Shown: positions 19,163 to 31,538 of the stretch, one piece after another
Position numbering within the stretch: the first letter of the stretch is position 1
Layout: each line of letters opens with the position of its first letter
The notes under the pieces: generated by a model
Databases searched by the model: none
Seen by the model: the letters and a program-made list of their open reading frames with translations, nothing else
What the model was told of the DNA's origin: nothing
Made by a program: the position numbers and the translations under genes
NCBI GenBank assembly: GCA_020860605.1
Contig: JAJBTZ010000090.1
Location: forward strand, 186,001 to 250,000
Direction: 5' to 3'
DNA: 64,000 nucleotides
Origin: Ruminococcus sp.
GTDB lineage: Bacteria; Bacillota; Clostridia; Oscillospirales; Ruminococcaceae

Positions 19163-22100
19163 TTAAAACAAAGTCATCTGGGACTCGAGAGGCATATCTC
19201 CGAACGCTCCGAGTGCAACAAGTGAATCTATAGTCGATTTCGAAACGCCAGACTGAGCTCGGAATTCCTCAACAGTGATGAAGTTCTTGTTCTGAGCAGC
19301 TTCGTAGATGGCAAGTGCTGCACTTTCGCCCACTCCTGAAACAGAGATAAAAGGCAGGCGGATCTTTCCATCTTCAAGCTGATAAATCTTGTGGTGGGAT
19401 TTATGAATATCCACTGGCAGGAACTCGATTCCACGGCAGAGGGCTTCGTTGATGATCATGAGGGTGTCGAGAACGCCGTCTTCCTTGTCGGTTCTGTCGC
19501 CCTTCTGGCGGTATTCGTCGATCTTGTTTCTTGCAGCACGCTTGCCTCTGACGGCGGTTTCAGCGTCAAAATCTTCTCCACGAACGGTGAAGATTGCTGC
19601 ATAGAATTCCAATGGATAATGAACCTTGTACCACGCCAGACGAATTGCAGCTGTTACATAGGCAGCAGCATGGGCCTTCGGGAACATGTATTTGATCTTC
19701 ATACAGCTGTCGATGTACCACTCGGGAACGTCGTGGTCTCGCATCTCCTGCTTCATCTCTTCTGTAAGAAGCTTCGGCGCATTGCCCTTTCTGACAATCT
19801 CCATTATCTTGAACGAGAGACTCGGATCCATGCCGTGATAGATAAGATATGTCATGATACTGTCACGGGTTCCTATAACCTGATCGATGGTACAAGTGCC
19901 GTTTCGGATAAGTTCAGAAGCGTTTCCGAGCCATACATCGGTGCCGTGCGAAAGTCCTGAAATCTGAAGAAGGTCTGAGAATGTTTTAGGTTTACATTCT
20001 TTAAGCATCCCCCTGACAAATCCAGTGCCCATTTCAGGGATTCCCAAGGTTCCAGTGTTGCAGGATATCTCTTCTTCGGTAACACCAAGTGCTTCTGGAG
20101 AAGTGAACAGCGAATATACCAACGGGTCACTCATAGGAGTCTCTGTGATGACGGTGCCGGTCATGTCTTCGAGATACTTATAGAGTGTCGGGACATCATG
20201 GCCGAGCTCATCGAGCTTCAGAATTGTATCATGAAGAGAGTTGAAGTCGAAGTGGGTTGTTACAATATCTGAATCGGCCTTTTCGGCAGGATGCTGGACA
20301 GGGGTGAAGTCATAGACATCATACTCACTCGGAATTACGACCATTCCGCCAGGGTGCTGGCCTGTGGTACGTTTCGTGCCAGTGCAGCCTTTTGCGAGTC
20401 TTTCGATTTCAGCTGTCGGTAGCTTTATGCCCTTGTTTTCCATGTATCGCATAACATAGCCATAGGCAGTTTTATCAGCAACAGTCGAAATGGTTCCGGC
20501 TTTGAAGACCTTGTCGGAGCCGAAAAGCTCTTCGGTATACTTATGAGCGCTCGCCTGATAGTCGCCTGAGAAGTTGAGGTCTATATCGGGAGACTTATCG
20601 CCATTGAAGCCTAAGAAGGTTTCAAACGGGATATCGTGGCCATCACGGTGCATTGGTGTACCACATTCAGGGCAATTCTTCTCGGGCAGGTCAAAGCCTG
20701 AGCCGATTTCGCCATTTGTAAAGAATTCTGAATGTTTGCACTTTGGGCAGACATAGTGAGGAACAAGAGGGTTAACTTCTGAGATTCCCGCCATTGATGC
20801 TACAAATGACGAGCCAACAGAACCACGGGAGCCAACCTGATAACCATGCTCAACGGAATTGGCGACGAGTCTTTTAGCAATGACATAGAGGACTGCAAAT
20901 CCATGCTTAATGATTGAATCGAGCTCTTTGTCGAGGCGCTTCGAGACGATTTCAGGAAGCGGATCGCCATATATCTCTCTGGCTCTACGCTGGCAGATTT
21001 CGACGAGCTCTTCATCCGCTCCATCGATGTGAGGAGTGAAGGTTCCCTTCGGGAACGCTCTTAGCTCAGGGTCGGTCATATTGGCGATGAGATTTGAGTT
21101 GGTGACTACTACTTCATAAGCCTTTTCTTCGCCCAAGTACGCGAAATCAGCGAGCATCTCTTCGGTAGTCTTGAGATAGAGAGGAGACGGAACCGGCGAA
21201 GCAGGATGAGTAACTCCCGTCAGGATTGAACGGTATATAGCATCGGAAGCATCCAGGAAGTGGACGTCGCCAGTTGCAACAACAGGAATTGAAAGCTCCT
21301 CGCCAAGCTTGACGATGGTTCGGTTGAAGTTCTCGAGCTGCTCTTCACTGGTGACCGAGCCGTCGTTCAGCATGAAGGCGTTATTCTCAATCGGCTGGAT
21401 TTCGAGGTAGTCATAGAATCTTGCGATTTCGCAGAGGTCATCCCATGACTTGCCCTGGAATACCGCTCTGAAGAGTTCTCCCCCTTCACAGGCGGAGCCG
21501 ACGATGAGGCCTTCACGATGCTTGATAAGCTCAGATTTCGGGATTCTTGGGGTTTTATGATAGTATTTAAGATTAGAATCGGATATAAGTATGTAGAGAT
21601 TCTTGAGGCCGACCTTATCCTTGGCAATAATGGTCTGATGGAATGTCGGGAGCTTTGAAGTGTCAGTCTTGGCAACTGCTGCATTGACAAGATCGACTGT
21701 GAGGTCTTTGTCCTTCTCCATGAGGCGTTCCGAAAGCTTCATGAAGATTCCTGCGTTGACTTCGGCATCGTCACAGGCTCTATGGTGGTGGAAATCGCCT
21801 AAATTCAGGTTCTTCGCGACATAATCAAGGGTGAATTTTCCTAAGTGAGGGAGCATTGCTCTCGACATTGCGACAGTATCTAAGTACGAGAAGTCAAACT
21901 TCTTACCGCAGCGCTTGACAGCTGTTTTTATGAAGGAAGTATCGAAGGAAGCGTTGTGAGCTATCAACACTGGCGTATCACCGCAGAATTTCATGAACTG
22001 GTCCAAAGCTTCGTCTTCGAATGGTGCATCAGCAACCATGGAGTCGTTAATGCTTGTGAGTTCTGTGATTCTTGAGGGAATATGTCTGCCCGGGTTGACG

Positions 22101-23497
22101 AAAGTATCCATTCGCTCGACTACTTGCAGATTTTTCACTCTTACGGCACCGATTTCGATTATTCTTTCGGTGACAGCGGAAAGGCCAGTGGTTTCGAGGT
22201 CAAAGACTATGAATTCGTCTGTAAGCTTTCTATGATCCTCACCGAAGTAGATATTCGTCTCGTCGTTGACCTGATAAGCTTCAACGCCGTAGATAACCTT
22301 GAAGTTTCCGCCTTCCTTGCGGATCTTGTCGACCTCATACATGGCATCAGGGAAGCCCTGAACAACGCCATAGTCGGTGATTGCAATCGCTGGCATCCCC
22401 CACTCGTAGGCTCGTCTTACGCTCTCGTTTGAAGGTGCAATGCCGTCCATGATGGACATGTTTGAATGGCAGTGGAGCTCGACGCGCTTGACCGGCGCGT
22501 TATCAGTTCTCTTGACTCTCTTGACCGAGCTGATGTCTTTTGGACGGATATTGAGCTCATTATCATACGAGTCGAACTGGACTTCACCGTTTATCAGGAC
22601 AGTCATGCCCTTTTTAAGCATGTCCAAGTACGCTTCGCCCTTGGCAGTGAGCTCGATTATCTTAACGACGACAGAGCTCTGATAATCGGTTATTTTGACC
22701 GTGATGATGATTCGCTTGCCGTCCTTGGTGTTTCTTGAGTCAATGTCGAAGATATCGCCTAAGATGGTTACTTTGCTGTTGACGGCTGCATTGTAAACTT
22801 CAGGCATCGAGGTGAGCTCAATGCTACCTGTAATTCTTCTTCCCATGATAACTACAGCTTCAGGAAGAATGTCCTTTGATGGGGGCTCTATCTTGTATGT
22901 ATCCGTTGGAATAGCGTGAGATTTATCTTTCTTGACAGAAGCTGCTACCATCCGTTCGCTTACGAGCTTATCGAGCTCGGCTTCACGCGATGGTGGAACA
23001 AATTCTGGCGCTGGAATATCGCTTACAGGCATTGAATCGCCTGTGATTTCGACAGTAATATTTCTCGAAAACCAGGAATTTATGATTTTTGGGAGCGTTT
23101 CAGTTACACCAGCGTTTTTGATAAAGGTCTCGCCACCAGTCTTAAGGTGAATTCTTAAGACGTCGCCATCGAGATTATACTCTGCTCCGTCGAAGAAGCC
23201 GTTAACAGGAAGACGCTTCTTGAGCTCAGAGATGACGGTTGGCATCATGTCGGCGGTGAGCATCTGAGGCTCAAAGCGAGGACTTATATAAACCTCATTG
23301 ATCCCAAGAGCGCGCTTGAGACCGTATTCGAAGGCTTCGAGCTCGGCGGTTGTGACAGCACATGAAAATTTGACCACAACAGCAACCTTTGTGTGGTCTT
23401 TTGAGAAACCGAGCCTTTGGATTTCGCCTGATTTAATTGACTCTGGGATTATATTTCCGTATGCGCTGAAGAAGTCGCCTACTGTTTTGAATGCCAT
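19163..23497 (-). CDS. polC: DNA polymerase III PolC-type alpha subunit
   Basis: 1444 aa; OB fold, PHP ([18 protein letters not shown]), DnaQ-like exonuclease ([24 protein letters not shown]), polymerase core ([22 protein letters not shown]). Confidence 0.98.
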   Translation of the reverse strand: MAFKTVGDFFSAYGNIIPESIKSGEIQRLGFSKDHTKVAVVVKFSCAVTTAELEAFEYGLKRALGINEVYISPRFEPQMLTADMMPTVISELKKRLPVNGFFDGAEYNLDGDVLRIHLKTGGETFIKNAGVTETLPKIINSWFSRNITVEITGDSMPVSDIPAPEFVPPSREAELDKLVSERMVAASVKKDKSHAIPTDTYKIEPPSKDILPEAVVIMGRRITGSIELTSMPEVYNAAVNSKVTILGDIFDIDSRNTKDGKRIIITVKITDYQSSVVVKIIELTAKGEAYLDMLKKGMTVLINGEVQFDSYDNELNIRPKDISSVKRVKRTDNAPVKRVELHCHSNMSIMDGIAPSNESVRRAYEWGMPAIAITDYGVVQGFPDAMYEVDKIRKEGGNFKVIYGVEAYQVNDETNIYFGEDHRKLTDEFIVFDLETTGLSAVTERIIEIGAVRVKNLQVVERMDTFVNPGRHIPSRITELTSINDSMVADAPFEDEALDQFMKFCGDTPVLIAHNASFDTSFIKTAVKRCGKKFDFSYLDTVAMSRAMLPHLGKFTLDYVAKNLNLGDFHHHRACDDAEVNAGIFMKLSERLMEKDKDLTVDLVNAAVAKTDTSKLPTFHQTIIAKDKVGLKNLYILISDSNLKYYHKTPRIPKSELIKHREGLIVGSACEGGELFRAVFQGKSWDDLCEIARFYDYLEIQPIENNAFMLNDGSVTSEEQLENFNRTIVKLGEELSIPVVATGDVHFLDASDAIYRSILTGVTHPASPVPSPLYLKTTEEMLADFAYLGEEKAYEVVVTNSNLIANMTDPELRAFPKGTFTPHIDGADEELVEICQRRAREIYGDPLPEIVSKRLDKELDSIIKHGFAVLYVIAKRLVANSVEHGYQVGSRGSVGSSFVASMAGISEVNPLVPHYVCPKCKHSEFFTNGEIGSGFDLPEKNCPECGTPMHRDGHDIPFETFLGFNGDKSPDIDLNFSGDYQASAHKYTEELFGSDKVFKAGTISTVADKTAYGYVMRYMENKGIKLPTAEIERLAKGCTGTKRTTGQHPGGMVVIPSEYDVYDFTPVQHPAEKADSDIVTTHFDFNSLHDTILKLDELGHDVPTLYKYLEDMTGTVITETPMSDPLVYSLFTSPEALGVTEEEISCNTGTLGIPEMGTGFVRGMLKECKPKTFSDLLQISGLSHGTDVWLGNASELIRNGTCTIDQVIGTRDSIMTYLIYHGMDPSLSFKIMEIVRKGNAPKLLTEEMKQEMRDHDVPEWYIDSCMKIKYMFPKAHAAAYVTAAIRLAWYKVHYPLEFYAAIFTVRGEDFDAETAVRGKRAARNKIDEYRQKGDRTDKEDGVLDTLMIINEALCRGIEFLPVDIHKSHHKIYQLEDGKIRLPFISVSGVGESAALAIYEAAQNKNFITVEEFRAQSGVSKSTIDSLVALGAFGDMPLESQMTLF

Positions 23498-23519
23498 CCT
23501 GCACCGTTCCTTTGCGTGA

Positions 23520-24554
23520 TTAAAGCTTGTCTATTTCGCAGAGGAGAGCCGTGAATGCATCCTCCTCTGAGTATCTACCTAATATTTTGTCTTTTTTGAA
23601 GATGACGACCGAGCCGTCTCCACCTGCAAGGCCGATGTCGGCTTCTCGTGCCTCTCCAGGACCATTTACTACACAGCCCATGACAGCGACTGTGATGTCC
23701 TTGTCGACGTTTGCAAGGGCCTTCTCGACCTTGTTTGCAAGCGAAATCAGGTCTATCTTCGTTCTGCCACATGTCGGGCAAGAAACGAGCTTGACTCCGC
23801 CACGAAGGTTCAGGGCTTTTAAGATAGAGATTCCGGCTTCGACTTCCTTTACGGGGTCATCGGTAAGAGAAACTCTGATGGTCTCCCCTATTCCATCTGC
23901 TAAGAGCGAACCGATTCCTATTGAGGACTTGACGAGTCCCATGTTATATGTACCAGCTTCGGTGACGCCTAAGTGTAAAGGGTAATCAGTCATCTGACGC
24001 ATCAGTCTGTAGGCAGCAATGTTGCGCTTGACATCAGAAGATTTTATGGAGACGACTATGTCGTTAAAGTCAAACCTCTCCAACAGCTCGATATGCTTCA
24101 TGGCGCTTTCGCAGAGAGCTTCAGGAGTCGGAGAGCCGTATTTTTCGAGGATGTCCTTCTCAAGAGAGCCAGAATTGACTCCGATTCTTATCGGAACGTT
24201 GTGGCTTCGACAGCAGTCGGCGACAGCTTTTACCTTATCCATATCGCCGATGTTGCCGGGATTTATTCTGATCTTATCGATACCACGTTCACAAGCAGCA
24301 ATTGCAAGGCGGTAATTAAAATGGATATCCGCAACAAGTGGGACTGAAATCTCGTTTTTGATTGCTGGAATCAGCTCAAGAGCTTCTTCGTTTGGAATAG
24401 AAGCTCGGATTATCTCGCAGCCAGCTTTTTCGAGTGCAACTGCCTGCCTGACGCTGCCTTCTATGTCGTCAGCACGAGTGTTGAGCATCGACTGGACATA
24501 GATTCTGCCGTCACCAAGAGTTAAATTTCCAATTCTGACTTTTCTGACAGCCAT
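23520..24554 (-). CDS. ispG: 4-hydroxy-3-methylbut-2-en-1-yl diphosphate synthase
   Basis: [63 protein letters not shown]. Confidence 0.97.
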   Translation of the reverse strand: MAVRKVRIGNLTLGDGRIYVQSMLNTRADDIEGSVRQAVALEKAGCEIIRASIPNEEALELIPAIKNEISVPLVADIHFNYRLAIAACERGIDKIRINPGNIGDMDKVKAVADCCRSHNVPIRIGVNSGSLEKDILEKYGSPTPEALCESAMKHIELLERFDFNDIVVSIKSSDVKRNIAAYRLMRQMTDYPLHLGVTEAGTYNMGLVKSSIGIGSLLADGIGETIRVSLTDDPVKEVEAGISILKALNLRGGVKLVSCPTCGRTKIDLISLANKVEKALANVDKDITVAVMGCVVNGPGEAREADIGLAGGDGSVVIFKKDKILGRYSEEDAFTALLCEIDKL

Positions 24555-24568
24555 TATGGCACCATCCT

Positions 24569-25624
24569 TTAAAATAGCTTTATTATGTCGTTGACCGTGA
24601 CTACTACCATCAGAAGAAGCATTGCTGCCATTCCGATGAAGTGGACCATACCCTCATGCTCAGGCTTGATGGGCTTTCTTCTTATTCCCTCGATTATGAG
24701 GAAAATAGCTCTTGAGCCGTCGAGAGCTGGAATAGGAAGAAGGTTGAATATGCCGACATTGATGGTTATATAGACGACGAAGGTCATGAGGGTTTCGAGC
24801 ATGTCTGCGAATGCAACGCCCTGAGAAGTGGTGCTGACAACTTCGCCTATGGCATCAACTATGCCAACGGGGCCAGACAAATCGTTGATCGAGTAGTTGC
24901 CCTTGATGAGGTCTGCGAGCGACAGCCAGATCATCCTTGAAACGGAGACTGTCTTTCTTGCGGAATAGCTTATTACTGAAATAGGCGTGACTTTTTCTCC
25001 GACAACCATGAAATCAATGTAGAGGGTTGAGGAGCCGTCCTCAGCTACTGCGGATTCAAAAGTGACACCTGAGAGTGATACTTTTTCGCCATCACGGACC
25101 ACGACCATGTCGAAAACTGCGTCCTCGTCGATTTGGAATTCGTAGGAAATGTCTGTATCGGTGTAAATTTTACGACCATTAACCTCTACAATCTTATCGC
25201 CGACTTCGAGACCTGTTACATGTGAGGAGGCATCCTCAGTGTAGAACTGGGCAACGGTGGTTGACACTATTGCATCAGAGCATGATGTAACTATAACTAA
25301 AATCAGGAATCCAAGAACAATATTCATAATTGGTCCTGCAAGGACTACAAGCAGTCTTCGCCAGACTGGCTTGTTTCTGAAAGCTCTTGGATCTTCGCTC
25401 GATTCGTCTTCGCCCTCCATGGCGACAAAGCCTCCGATTGGCAGGCATCTGATTGAATAAGCAGTCTCCTTCTTACCCCACGAAACTATCTTCGGACCCA
25501 TGCCAATCGAGAACTCGTTAACTCTTATTCCCATAGCTTTAGCCATGGCGAAGTGTCCAAGCTCGTGGATGATGATTATAATTCCGAAAATGAGTATCGC
25601 TACTAAGATATAAACTATGGTCAA
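24569..25624 (-). CDS. rseP: Site-2 metalloprotease RseP (M50) with PDZ domain
   Basis: HELGHFAMAKAMGIRVNEFSIGMGP; NLLPIPALDGSRAIF. Confidence 0.95.
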   Translation of the reverse strand: MTIVYILVAILIFGIIIIIHELGHFAMAKAMGIRVNEFSIGMGPKIVSWGKKETAYSIRCLPIGGFVAMEGEDESSEDPRAFRNKPVWRRLLVVLAGPIMNIVLGFLILVIVTSCSDAIVSTTVAQFYTEDASSHVTGLEVGDKIVEVNGRKIYTDTDISYEFQIDEDAVFDMVVVRDGEKVSLSGVTFESAVAEDGSSTLYIDFMVVGEKVTPISVISYSARKTVSVSRMIWLSLADLIKGNYSINDLSGPVGIVDAIGEVVSTTSQGVAFADMLETLMTFVVYITINVGIFNLLPIPALDGSRAIFLIIEGIRRKPIKPEHEGMVHFIGMAAMLLLMVVVTVNDIIKLF

Positions 25625-25637
25625 GGTATCAATCCTT

Positions 25638-26780
25638 TCAGATTTTACTCAAAACAAAATCTCTTGCTGACTTGTCTGCATTAAGTACATCACTGAGGCT
25701 ATTGACAGTTTTATGTTCGATATTTACGAAAGCACTTTCTGCAAGCCTTGCTATGTCGTTGAAGCCTATTTCGCCTCTTAAGAAGCTGGCAACCGCCACT
25801 TCGTTGGCAGCATTTACGATAGCCGGTGCTGTAGTATCGGCGATTTCGGCTGCTTTTATGCAAAGGCCTAAACACTTGAAGGTCTCGATATCAGGCTTTT
25901 GGAATGACAGGCTGCCGTAATCTGTAAGAGAAAGCCTTCTGACGCTTGATTCTGGTCTGTCAGGATACAAAAGGGCATACTGAATCGGGATTCTCATATC
26001 TGGAACGCCAAGCTGAGCAATTATCGAGCCGTCATTGAATTCAACAGCTGAGTGGACGACACTTTCCCTGTGGACTACTACTTCTATCTGTGAAGGCCTG
26101 ACATCAAAGAGCCACATGGCCTCCAAAAACTCGAAGCCTTTGTTCATGAGTGTTGAAGAATCTATCGTTATCTTTGCTCCCATGTTCCAGTTTGGATGCT
26201 TGAGAGCGTCTGAAGCGGTCATCTGCTCAAGCTCTTCCCAAGTCTTTCCGAAGAAAGGTCCACCAGAGGCGGTGAGGATTATTTTGTGGAGATCTCTGCG
26301 GTTTCCTGCCTCTAACGACTGGAAAATAGCAGAATGCTCGCTGTCGACGGGATAGAGCTTAACGCCTTTTTGCTTTATGGCTTCAGTGACTAACATTCCG
26401 CCAGCGACAAGAGTCTCTTTATTTGCGAGTGCTATGTCTTTTCCAGCGTTTATTGCTGCAAGAGTTGGCTCGAGGCCAACCATACCGACAACTGAGTTCA
26501 GGACTATATCAGACTCTGGCTCACAGGCTGCTTCACAGAGTCCATCCATGCCGGAAAGGACGGTTATGCCGGTTCCCTTCAACGCATCTTTCAGCTCGTC
26601 AACGTGGTCACTGTCGTAGATGCAGACAAGATTAGGCTTAAATTCAAGGGCTTGCTCGGCAATGAGCTTCCAGTTGGATTTGGCTGCAAGAGCAGTCACG
26701 GTGAGGCCGTGGCGCTTTATTACGTCCAGAGACTGAACGCCTATTGAACCCGTTGAACCGAGAAGAGATACTTTCTTCAT
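25638..26780 (-). CDS. dxr: 1-deoxy-D-xylulose 5-phosphate reductoisomerase
   Basis: VSLLGSTGSIGVQSLDVI, ALANKETLVAGG, PVDSEHSAIFQ, LTASGGPF, HPNWNMGAKITIDSSTLMNKGFE. Confidence 0.98.
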   Translation of the reverse strand: MKKVSLLGSTGSIGVQSLDVIKRHGLTVTALAAKSNWKLIAEQALEFKPNLVCIYDSDHVDELKDALKGTGITVLSGMDGLCEAACEPESDIVLNSVVGMVGLEPTLAAINAGKDIALANKETLVAGGMLVTEAIKQKGVKLYPVDSEHSAIFQSLEAGNRRDLHKIILTASGGPFFGKTWEELEQMTASDALKHPNWNMGAKITIDSSTLMNKGFEFLEAMWLFDVRPSQIEVVVHRESVVHSAVEFNDGSIIAQLGVPDMRIPIQYALLYPDRPESSVRRLSLTDYGSLSFQKPDIETFKCLGLCIKAAEIADTTAPAIVNAANEVAVASFLRGEIGFNDIARLAESAFVNIEHKTVNSLSDVLNADKSARDFVLSKI

Positions 26781-26794
26781 TTAAATTCCACCTA

Positions 26795-27619
26795 TCAGAA
26801 AATTCCGATGCTGCTGGCACAGATGGCCATGAAGGGTGCCACAAATACTACGCTGTCGAACCTGTCGAGAGCTCCACCATGCCCTGGGAAAAGGTTTCCA
26901 TAGTCCTTGACGTCACAGTGACGCTTGATAACAGAGGCGAAGAGGTCGCCTGCCACTCCTAAGAGGGCACAGCCAGCACCTAAGAGAGCCATCAGGATAT
27001 AGTTTACGCTTGCTTCAGGCATTACGAGGTCAACAACCAAGCTGAATGCCAAGAACAGGATCACGTCTGTAAGAATTCCGCCGATGAAGCCCTCGACTGT
27101 TTTCTTTGGGCTTATTTTCGGGCAGAGCTTGTGCTTACCTAAGAAGGTTCCGACGAAATAGGCACCTGTATCATCAAGCCAGGCTCCACAGAATGTGAGT
27201 ATAAGTGCTAAGAGCCCGAACTGCTCGCTTGAGGCTTCGATCACACAGAGGCTGGACATCGCTATAGAAATAAGAAGTGAATAGAGCACTACCGTCGAAT
27301 AGAATCCGATATCGGTCTTCTCATAGCCGATGAAGACATCGAGAGCGTACAATACGATATATGCAAATATGACGGCCAAATATATGTACAAACCGTCGCT
27401 TATAGGGAGAAATCTTACTGCGAACGGGAAAAAGACTGACAGGCAGAGGCTTCCTGCAAAAAGAAGGCTCTTGAGAAGCTTATTAGCACGGAACAGTTCA
27501 AACATCATGATAGTTGTCAGCGCAGCTATTGCGATGTTCAGCACAATAGTGCTGTGGAAGCAGAGAACTGCTGCCAGGAGAATCAACGCTACTATAGCGG
27601 TTATTATTCTTGTTTTCAA
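26795..27619 (-). CDS. cdsA: Phosphatidate cytidylyltransferase
   Basis: DDTGAYFVGTFLGKHKLCPKISPKKTVEGFIGG; GDLFASVIKRHCDVKDYGNLFPGHGGALDRFDS. Confidence 0.96.
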   Translation of the reverse strand: MKTRIITAIVALILLAAVLCFHSTIVLNIAIAALTTIMMFELFRANKLLKSLLFAGSLCLSVFFPFAVRFLPISDGLYIYLAVIFAYIVLYALDVFIGYEKTDIGFYSTVVLYSLLISIAMSSLCVIEASSEQFGLLALILTFCGAWLDDTGAYFVGTFLGKHKLCPKISPKKTVEGFIGGILTDVILFLAFSLVVDLVMPEASVNYILMALLGAGCALLGVAGDLFASVIKRHCDVKDYGNLFPGHGGALDRFDSVVFVAPFMAICASSIGIF

Positions 27620-27636
27620 TTATAGTCCCCCATTTA

Positions 27637-28359
27637 TCAGTTCATTACTCCACCGAAGCGTCTGTCTCGGGAAGTGTAATCTTTAAGAGCTTCTACAAGC
27701 TCTGCCTTTCCGAAGTCTGGCCAGAGAGTTTTGCAGAAGTAGAATTCGGCATAGGCACACTGCCATATCAGGAAGTTTGAAATCCTCTCTTCCCCACCAG
27801 TTCTTATGAGCAGGTCTACAGGCGGGATGTCTTTAGTGTCTAAGAATGAGTTTATCAGTTCGGGAGTAATCTGGTCCTCGGTAATATAGCCCTCTTTTGT
27901 AAGGCTTGAAATCTGCCTGACGGCTCTTGTTATTTCATCATGGCTGCCGTAGTTGACAGCGATCAGGACTGTGAGGCCAGTATTGTCTTTTGAACCCTCT
28001 TCGTTTTCGGCCATCTTCTTCTGAAGGCTTTCATTCAGGCGGGTTCTGTCACCGATGAATAAAAGCCTCACGTTTTCATCTGTATATTGCTTGAGAGTAT
28101 CGAGCTGCTCGTCAAACAAATCCATAAGGCCCTTCACTTCATCATCTGGCCTTGACCAGTTTTCGGTTGAAAAGGCATAGAATGTGGCATATTTTATTCC
28201 AAGGTCCTTGCAGGCTCTTATAACTGTCTTCAAGGCCTTCGCGCCCTCACGGTGACCATAATTTCTGGGCATAAGTCGCTTTTTCGCCCAACGACCATTT
28301 CCATCCATTATGAATGCGACATGAGTCGGTATTTTTAAATTCCTATTTTCATCTGCCAA
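27637..28359 (-). CDS. uppS: Isoprenyl (undecaprenyl) diphosphate synthase
   Basis: HVAFIMDGNGRWAKKR, GHREGAK, FSTENWSRP, LLIRTGGEERISNFLIWQCAYAEFYF. Confidence 0.97.
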   Translation of the reverse strand: MADENRNLKIPTHVAFIMDGNGRWAKKRLMPRNYGHREGAKALKTVIRACKDLGIKYATFYAFSTENWSRPDDEVKGLMDLFDEQLDTLKQYTDENVRLLFIGDRTRLNESLQKKMAENEEGSKDNTGLTVLIAVNYGSHDEITRAVRQISSLTKEGYITEDQITPELINSFLDTKDIPPVDLLIRTGGEERISNFLIWQCAYAEFYFCKTLWPDFGKAELVEALKDYTSRDRRFGGVMN

Positions 28360-28455
28360 GCTTATCCCGCCTTAGTGTTTTATGTAAATATAATCTCAAA
28401 CAATCAAACAGTCTCACCCCGAAGGGCGAAACTGTTCGGAGTATTGGCTGAAAAA

Positions 28456-29010
28456 TCAAACGGAGAGGATTTCTTTTTCCTTGACGGCGACCTGATCGTC
28501 AACGAGTGCGATATATTTGTCGGTGAGCTTCTGGATATCCTTATCGAAAATCTTGACATCATCCTCAGTGATATCGCCATTCTTCTTCATCGACTTGATC
28601 TTTTCGTTGGCATCACGTCTTATTGAACGAACTGCAACTTTAGAATCCTCGCCAAGCTTTCTTATGTCCTTGGAAAGATCCTTACGGCGCTCCTCGCTGA
28701 GCTGAGGGAATGTGAGTCTGATAACTGTACCATCGTTCTGAGGATTGATTCCCAGGTCGCTTGCCTGAATTGCTTTTTCAATAGCCTTGAGCGAGGACTT
28801 GTCCCACGGCTGGATAACGAGGACTCTTGCATCCGAAACGGAAATAGCAGCCATCTGGTTGATGGGGGTTTGGGTTCCGTAGTAGTCAACAGTGATTCTG
28901 TCTAAAACTGCGGGATTAGCTCTTCCGGCTCTGATTGCTGCGAAATCGGAGGCTAAGACCTTGAGTGTCTTTTCCATTTTGTCCTGAGCATTATTTAATA
29001 CTTCTTTCAT
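28456..29010 (-). CDS. frr: Ribosome recycling factor
   Basis: FAAIRAGRANPAVLDRITVDYYG; PQLSEERRKDLSK; VRSIRRDANEKIK. Confidence 0.98.
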   Translation of the reverse strand: MKEVLNNAQDKMEKTLKVLASDFAAIRAGRANPAVLDRITVDYYGTQTPINQMAAISVSDARVLVIQPWDKSSLKAIEKAIQASDLGINPQNDGTVIRLTFPQLSEERRKDLSKDIRKLGEDSKVAVRSIRRDANEKIKSMKKNGDITEDDVKIFDKDIQKLTDKYIALVDDQVAVKEKEILSV

Positions 29011-29032
29011 TTAAGTTCCTTCCTTTCGGTTG

Positions 29033-29737
29033 TCAGTATAGTATTGTTCCGACTTTCTCACCCATAACGGCGTCATAAATGTTATCGGGATTTTCAAGAT
29101 TGAATACGATTACGGGGATTTCGTTTTCCTTGCACATTGCTGCAGCGGTAGCGTCCATAACGCCCAGATGCTTTGAAACTACGTCATCGAGATCGAGCTT
29201 GTCAAACTTGACGGCATCGGGATATTTATGAGGATCCTTGTCATAAACACCGTCGACCATTGTGGCCTTGAGCATCACGTCAGCTTCAATCTCTGCAGCA
29301 CGGAGGGATGATGCGGTGTCGGTCGAGAAGAAGGGGCTTCCTGTTCCGCAACCGAAAATGACTATTCTTCCCTTTTCCAGGTGCCTTACTGCCTTGTTTC
29401 TTATATAAGGCTCTGCAATCTGTCGCATTTCTATCGCTGTCTGAACTCTGACCTCGGCGCCTAAGGCTTCGAGGCTGTCGGCAACTGCAAGAGCGTTCAT
29501 GGCTGTGGCCAACATTCCGATATGGTCTGCTCTCGTTCTGTCCATTGCACCGCTCGAGCGTCCACGCCAGAAATTACCGCCTCCGACGACTATTCCAATC
29601 TGAATTCCGGCATCATAGCACCTCTTAACACTACGGCAAATGTTCCCGATAGTGTCGAAATCAAGTCCGGTCTTTTTGTCACCTGCAAGAGCTTCTCCGC
29701 TCAGCTTCAAAAGAACACGTTTGTACTTCGGCTCCAT
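29033..29737 (-). CDS. pyrH: UMP kinase
   Basis: [77 protein letters not shown]. Confidence 0.97.
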   Translation of the reverse strand: MEPKYKRVLLKLSGEALAGDKKTGLDFDTIGNICRSVKRCYDAGIQIGIVVGGGNFWRGRSSGAMDRTRADHIGMLATAMNALAVADSLEALGAEVRVQTAIEMRQIAEPYIRNKAVRHLEKGRIVIFGCGTGSPFFSTDTASSLRAAEIEADVMLKATMVDGVYDKDPHKYPDAVKFDKLDLDDVVSKHLGVMDATAAAMCKENEIPVIVFNLENPDNIYDAVMGEKVGTILY

Positions 29738-29869
29738 AAACAGCACTCTCCAATATAGTATTTGATTAAATTTTTACTTCTGGCAGAGATAAGACCCTGC
29801 CTCTTATCTAATTTTACCCTAAAATCGCTCCAAAGTAAATAGCTTTCACGCAAATCTCACGAATAATTT

Positions 29870-30853
29870 TTATTCGGTTCTGACTGGTCTTAGCATAAGC
29901 TCATTAATTGCAACTCTCGGCGACTTGCCTTCGAAGAGAACCTTGTTGACCTCTGCGGTTATTGGCATGTCGACATTATACTTCTTCGCAAGCTCCAATG
30001 TTGCTTTGGCGCAGGCATAGCCTTCGACGGTTCCTATCTGCCTTACAGCTTCCTCTGGATCAACTCCCTGGCCGATAAGAAGCCCGGCACGGTAGTTTCT
30101 CGAATGCATACTTGTGCAGGTCACGACTAAGTCTCCAAGGCCTGCAAGGCCACTGAAGGTGTCCTGCCTTGCTCCCATAGCTACGCCCAAACGGGTAATT
30201 TCGCTCAGGCCTCTTGTCATGAGAGCAGCTTTTGTGTTGTCGCCATAGCCGAGACCGCCTACGACGCCTGAGCAAAGAGCAATTACATTCTTGACAGCTC
30301 CGCCAATTTCGCAGCCGATGACATCTGAATTGACATAGAGCCTCAAAACATCATCGGAGAAGCTTGACTGAATGAGCTTGGCAGCTTCTTCGTCCTCGGA
30401 TGCTACCGCAACAGCTGTCGGCATTCCCCTGCCGAGTTCTTCAGCATGAGATGGTCCTGAGAGGACAGCGATTCTGTTATCAGGAAAAACCTCTCTTATA
30501 ACTTCACTCATGCGCTTGAGAGAGCCATCTTCGAGGCCTTTGGCGCTGCTTACGATTATGGCGTCTTTGTCGACATATGGCTTTGCCTGTTCACAGACTG
30601 AACGGACAAACTTTGAAGGGATTCCGACTACGACTATATCTCTGCCTTTGGCACATGATATGTCTTCGCAGAGAGCTACAGACTTTGGAATCTGGACTCC
30701 TGGGAGCTTGGCTCTCAGTTCTCCAGTTCTTCTGATGGTGTCGAGCTCGTCCTTGAAGGCGCTCCAGACGGTCACTTCGTGGCCAAGTCTCGAGGAGGTA
30801 CATGCAAGTGCAAGCCCCCATCCGCCTGAGCCTAAGATTGTGATGCTTGTCAC
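29870..30853 (-). CDS. gpsA: Glycerol-3-phosphate dehydrogenase [NAD(P)+]
   Basis: ITILGSGGWGLALA; SGPSHAEELGRGMPTAVAVAS; GLAGLGDLVVTCTSMHSRNYRAG. Confidence 0.96.
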   Translation of the reverse strand: MTSITILGSGGWGLALACTSSRLGHEVTVWSAFKDELDTIRRTGELRAKLPGVQIPKSVALCEDISCAKGRDIVVVGIPSKFVRSVCEQAKPYVDKDAIIVSSAKGLEDGSLKRMSEVIREVFPDNRIAVLSGPSHAEELGRGMPTAVAVASEDEEAAKLIQSSFSDDVLRLYVNSDVIGCEIGGAVKNVIALCSGVVGGLGYGDNTKAALMTRGLSEITRLGVAMGARQDTFSGLAGLGDLVVTCTSMHSRNYRAGLLIGQGVDPEEAVRQIGTVEGYACAKATLELAKKYNVDMPITAEVNKVLFEGKSPRVAINELMLRPVRTE

Positions 30854-31524
30854 TTGTCTTCTCCTCGCTTCCTGAATGTGAATTTGCTTTCAGTGTGATT
30901 ACGGAGCCTCTGGATGTTCGGCCAGTGTCTTACAAAGCAGAAAACTCCCATGGCAAGTGCTATGAAGAAATGTGCTAATGTGTAGAGATCAACACTTCCG
31001 AACATTATCAGGTCGGCAATGACGAAGCATATAGGATAGACCACACAGCAAGTAATTGAGCTAAGTGAGACGTATCTTGTAGCAATGAAAACTATCAGAA
31101 AAGCTGTAACTGCAAGAAGGAATACCAGAGGATTAATGCAAATAGTGCAGACAGCAGCAATCAGAATTCCCTTTCCGCCTTTGAAGCCGTAGAAAATTGG
31201 GAAGCAATGACCCATAACGGCAAACATCGCTCCAATCATGCAGGCAGTGACGACACTGTGCTCGTCAGCCGAGAAAAGTCCCGACCAGAAAAGAGCACCT
31301 CTCGTTCCAAAGACAACTACTATTCCCTTGAGAAGATCGATGATAAGGGTCATTGCAGCGCTGAGGCCTCCGAAAGTCCTGTACACATTCGTAAGGCCTG
31401 CATTGTGGCTGCCATAGTCACGGATATCCTTCCCTTTGACGAGGCGAACGGAAATAATTGCGGAATTGAGGCTTCCTATAAGATAGGAAATCACCGCAAC
31501 TACAAGTAAAGCTAGATAGTACAA
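30850..31524 (-). CDS. plsY: Acyl-phosphate glycerol-3-phosphate acyltransferase
   Basis: YLIGSLNSAIISVRLVKGKDIRDYGSHNAGLTNVYR; GHCFPIFYGFKGGKGI; 4-bp overlap with gpsA. Confidence 0.93.
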   Translation of the reverse strand: MYYLALLVVAVISYLIGSLNSAIISVRLVKGKDIRDYGSHNAGLTNVYRTFGGLSAAMTLIIDLLKGIVVVFGTRGALFWSGLFSADEHSVVTACMIGAMFAVMGHCFPIFYGFKGGKGILIAAVCTICINPLVFLLAVTAFLIVFIATRYVSLSSITCCVVYPICFVIADLIMFGSVDLYTLAHFFIALAMGVFCFVRHWPNIQRLRNHTESKFTFRKRGEDK

Positions 31525-31538
31525 TTTGTCAGCTCCTG

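Noticed and set aside
19391-19960. 189-aa plus-strand ORF inside polC
   Set aside because: Antisense to a highly conserved polymerase region; composition reflects the opposite strand.
19163-29737. Unusual gene order around polC to pyrH
   Set aside because: polC-ispG-rseP-dxr-cdsA-uppS-frr-pyrH is a common Firmicutes arrangement.
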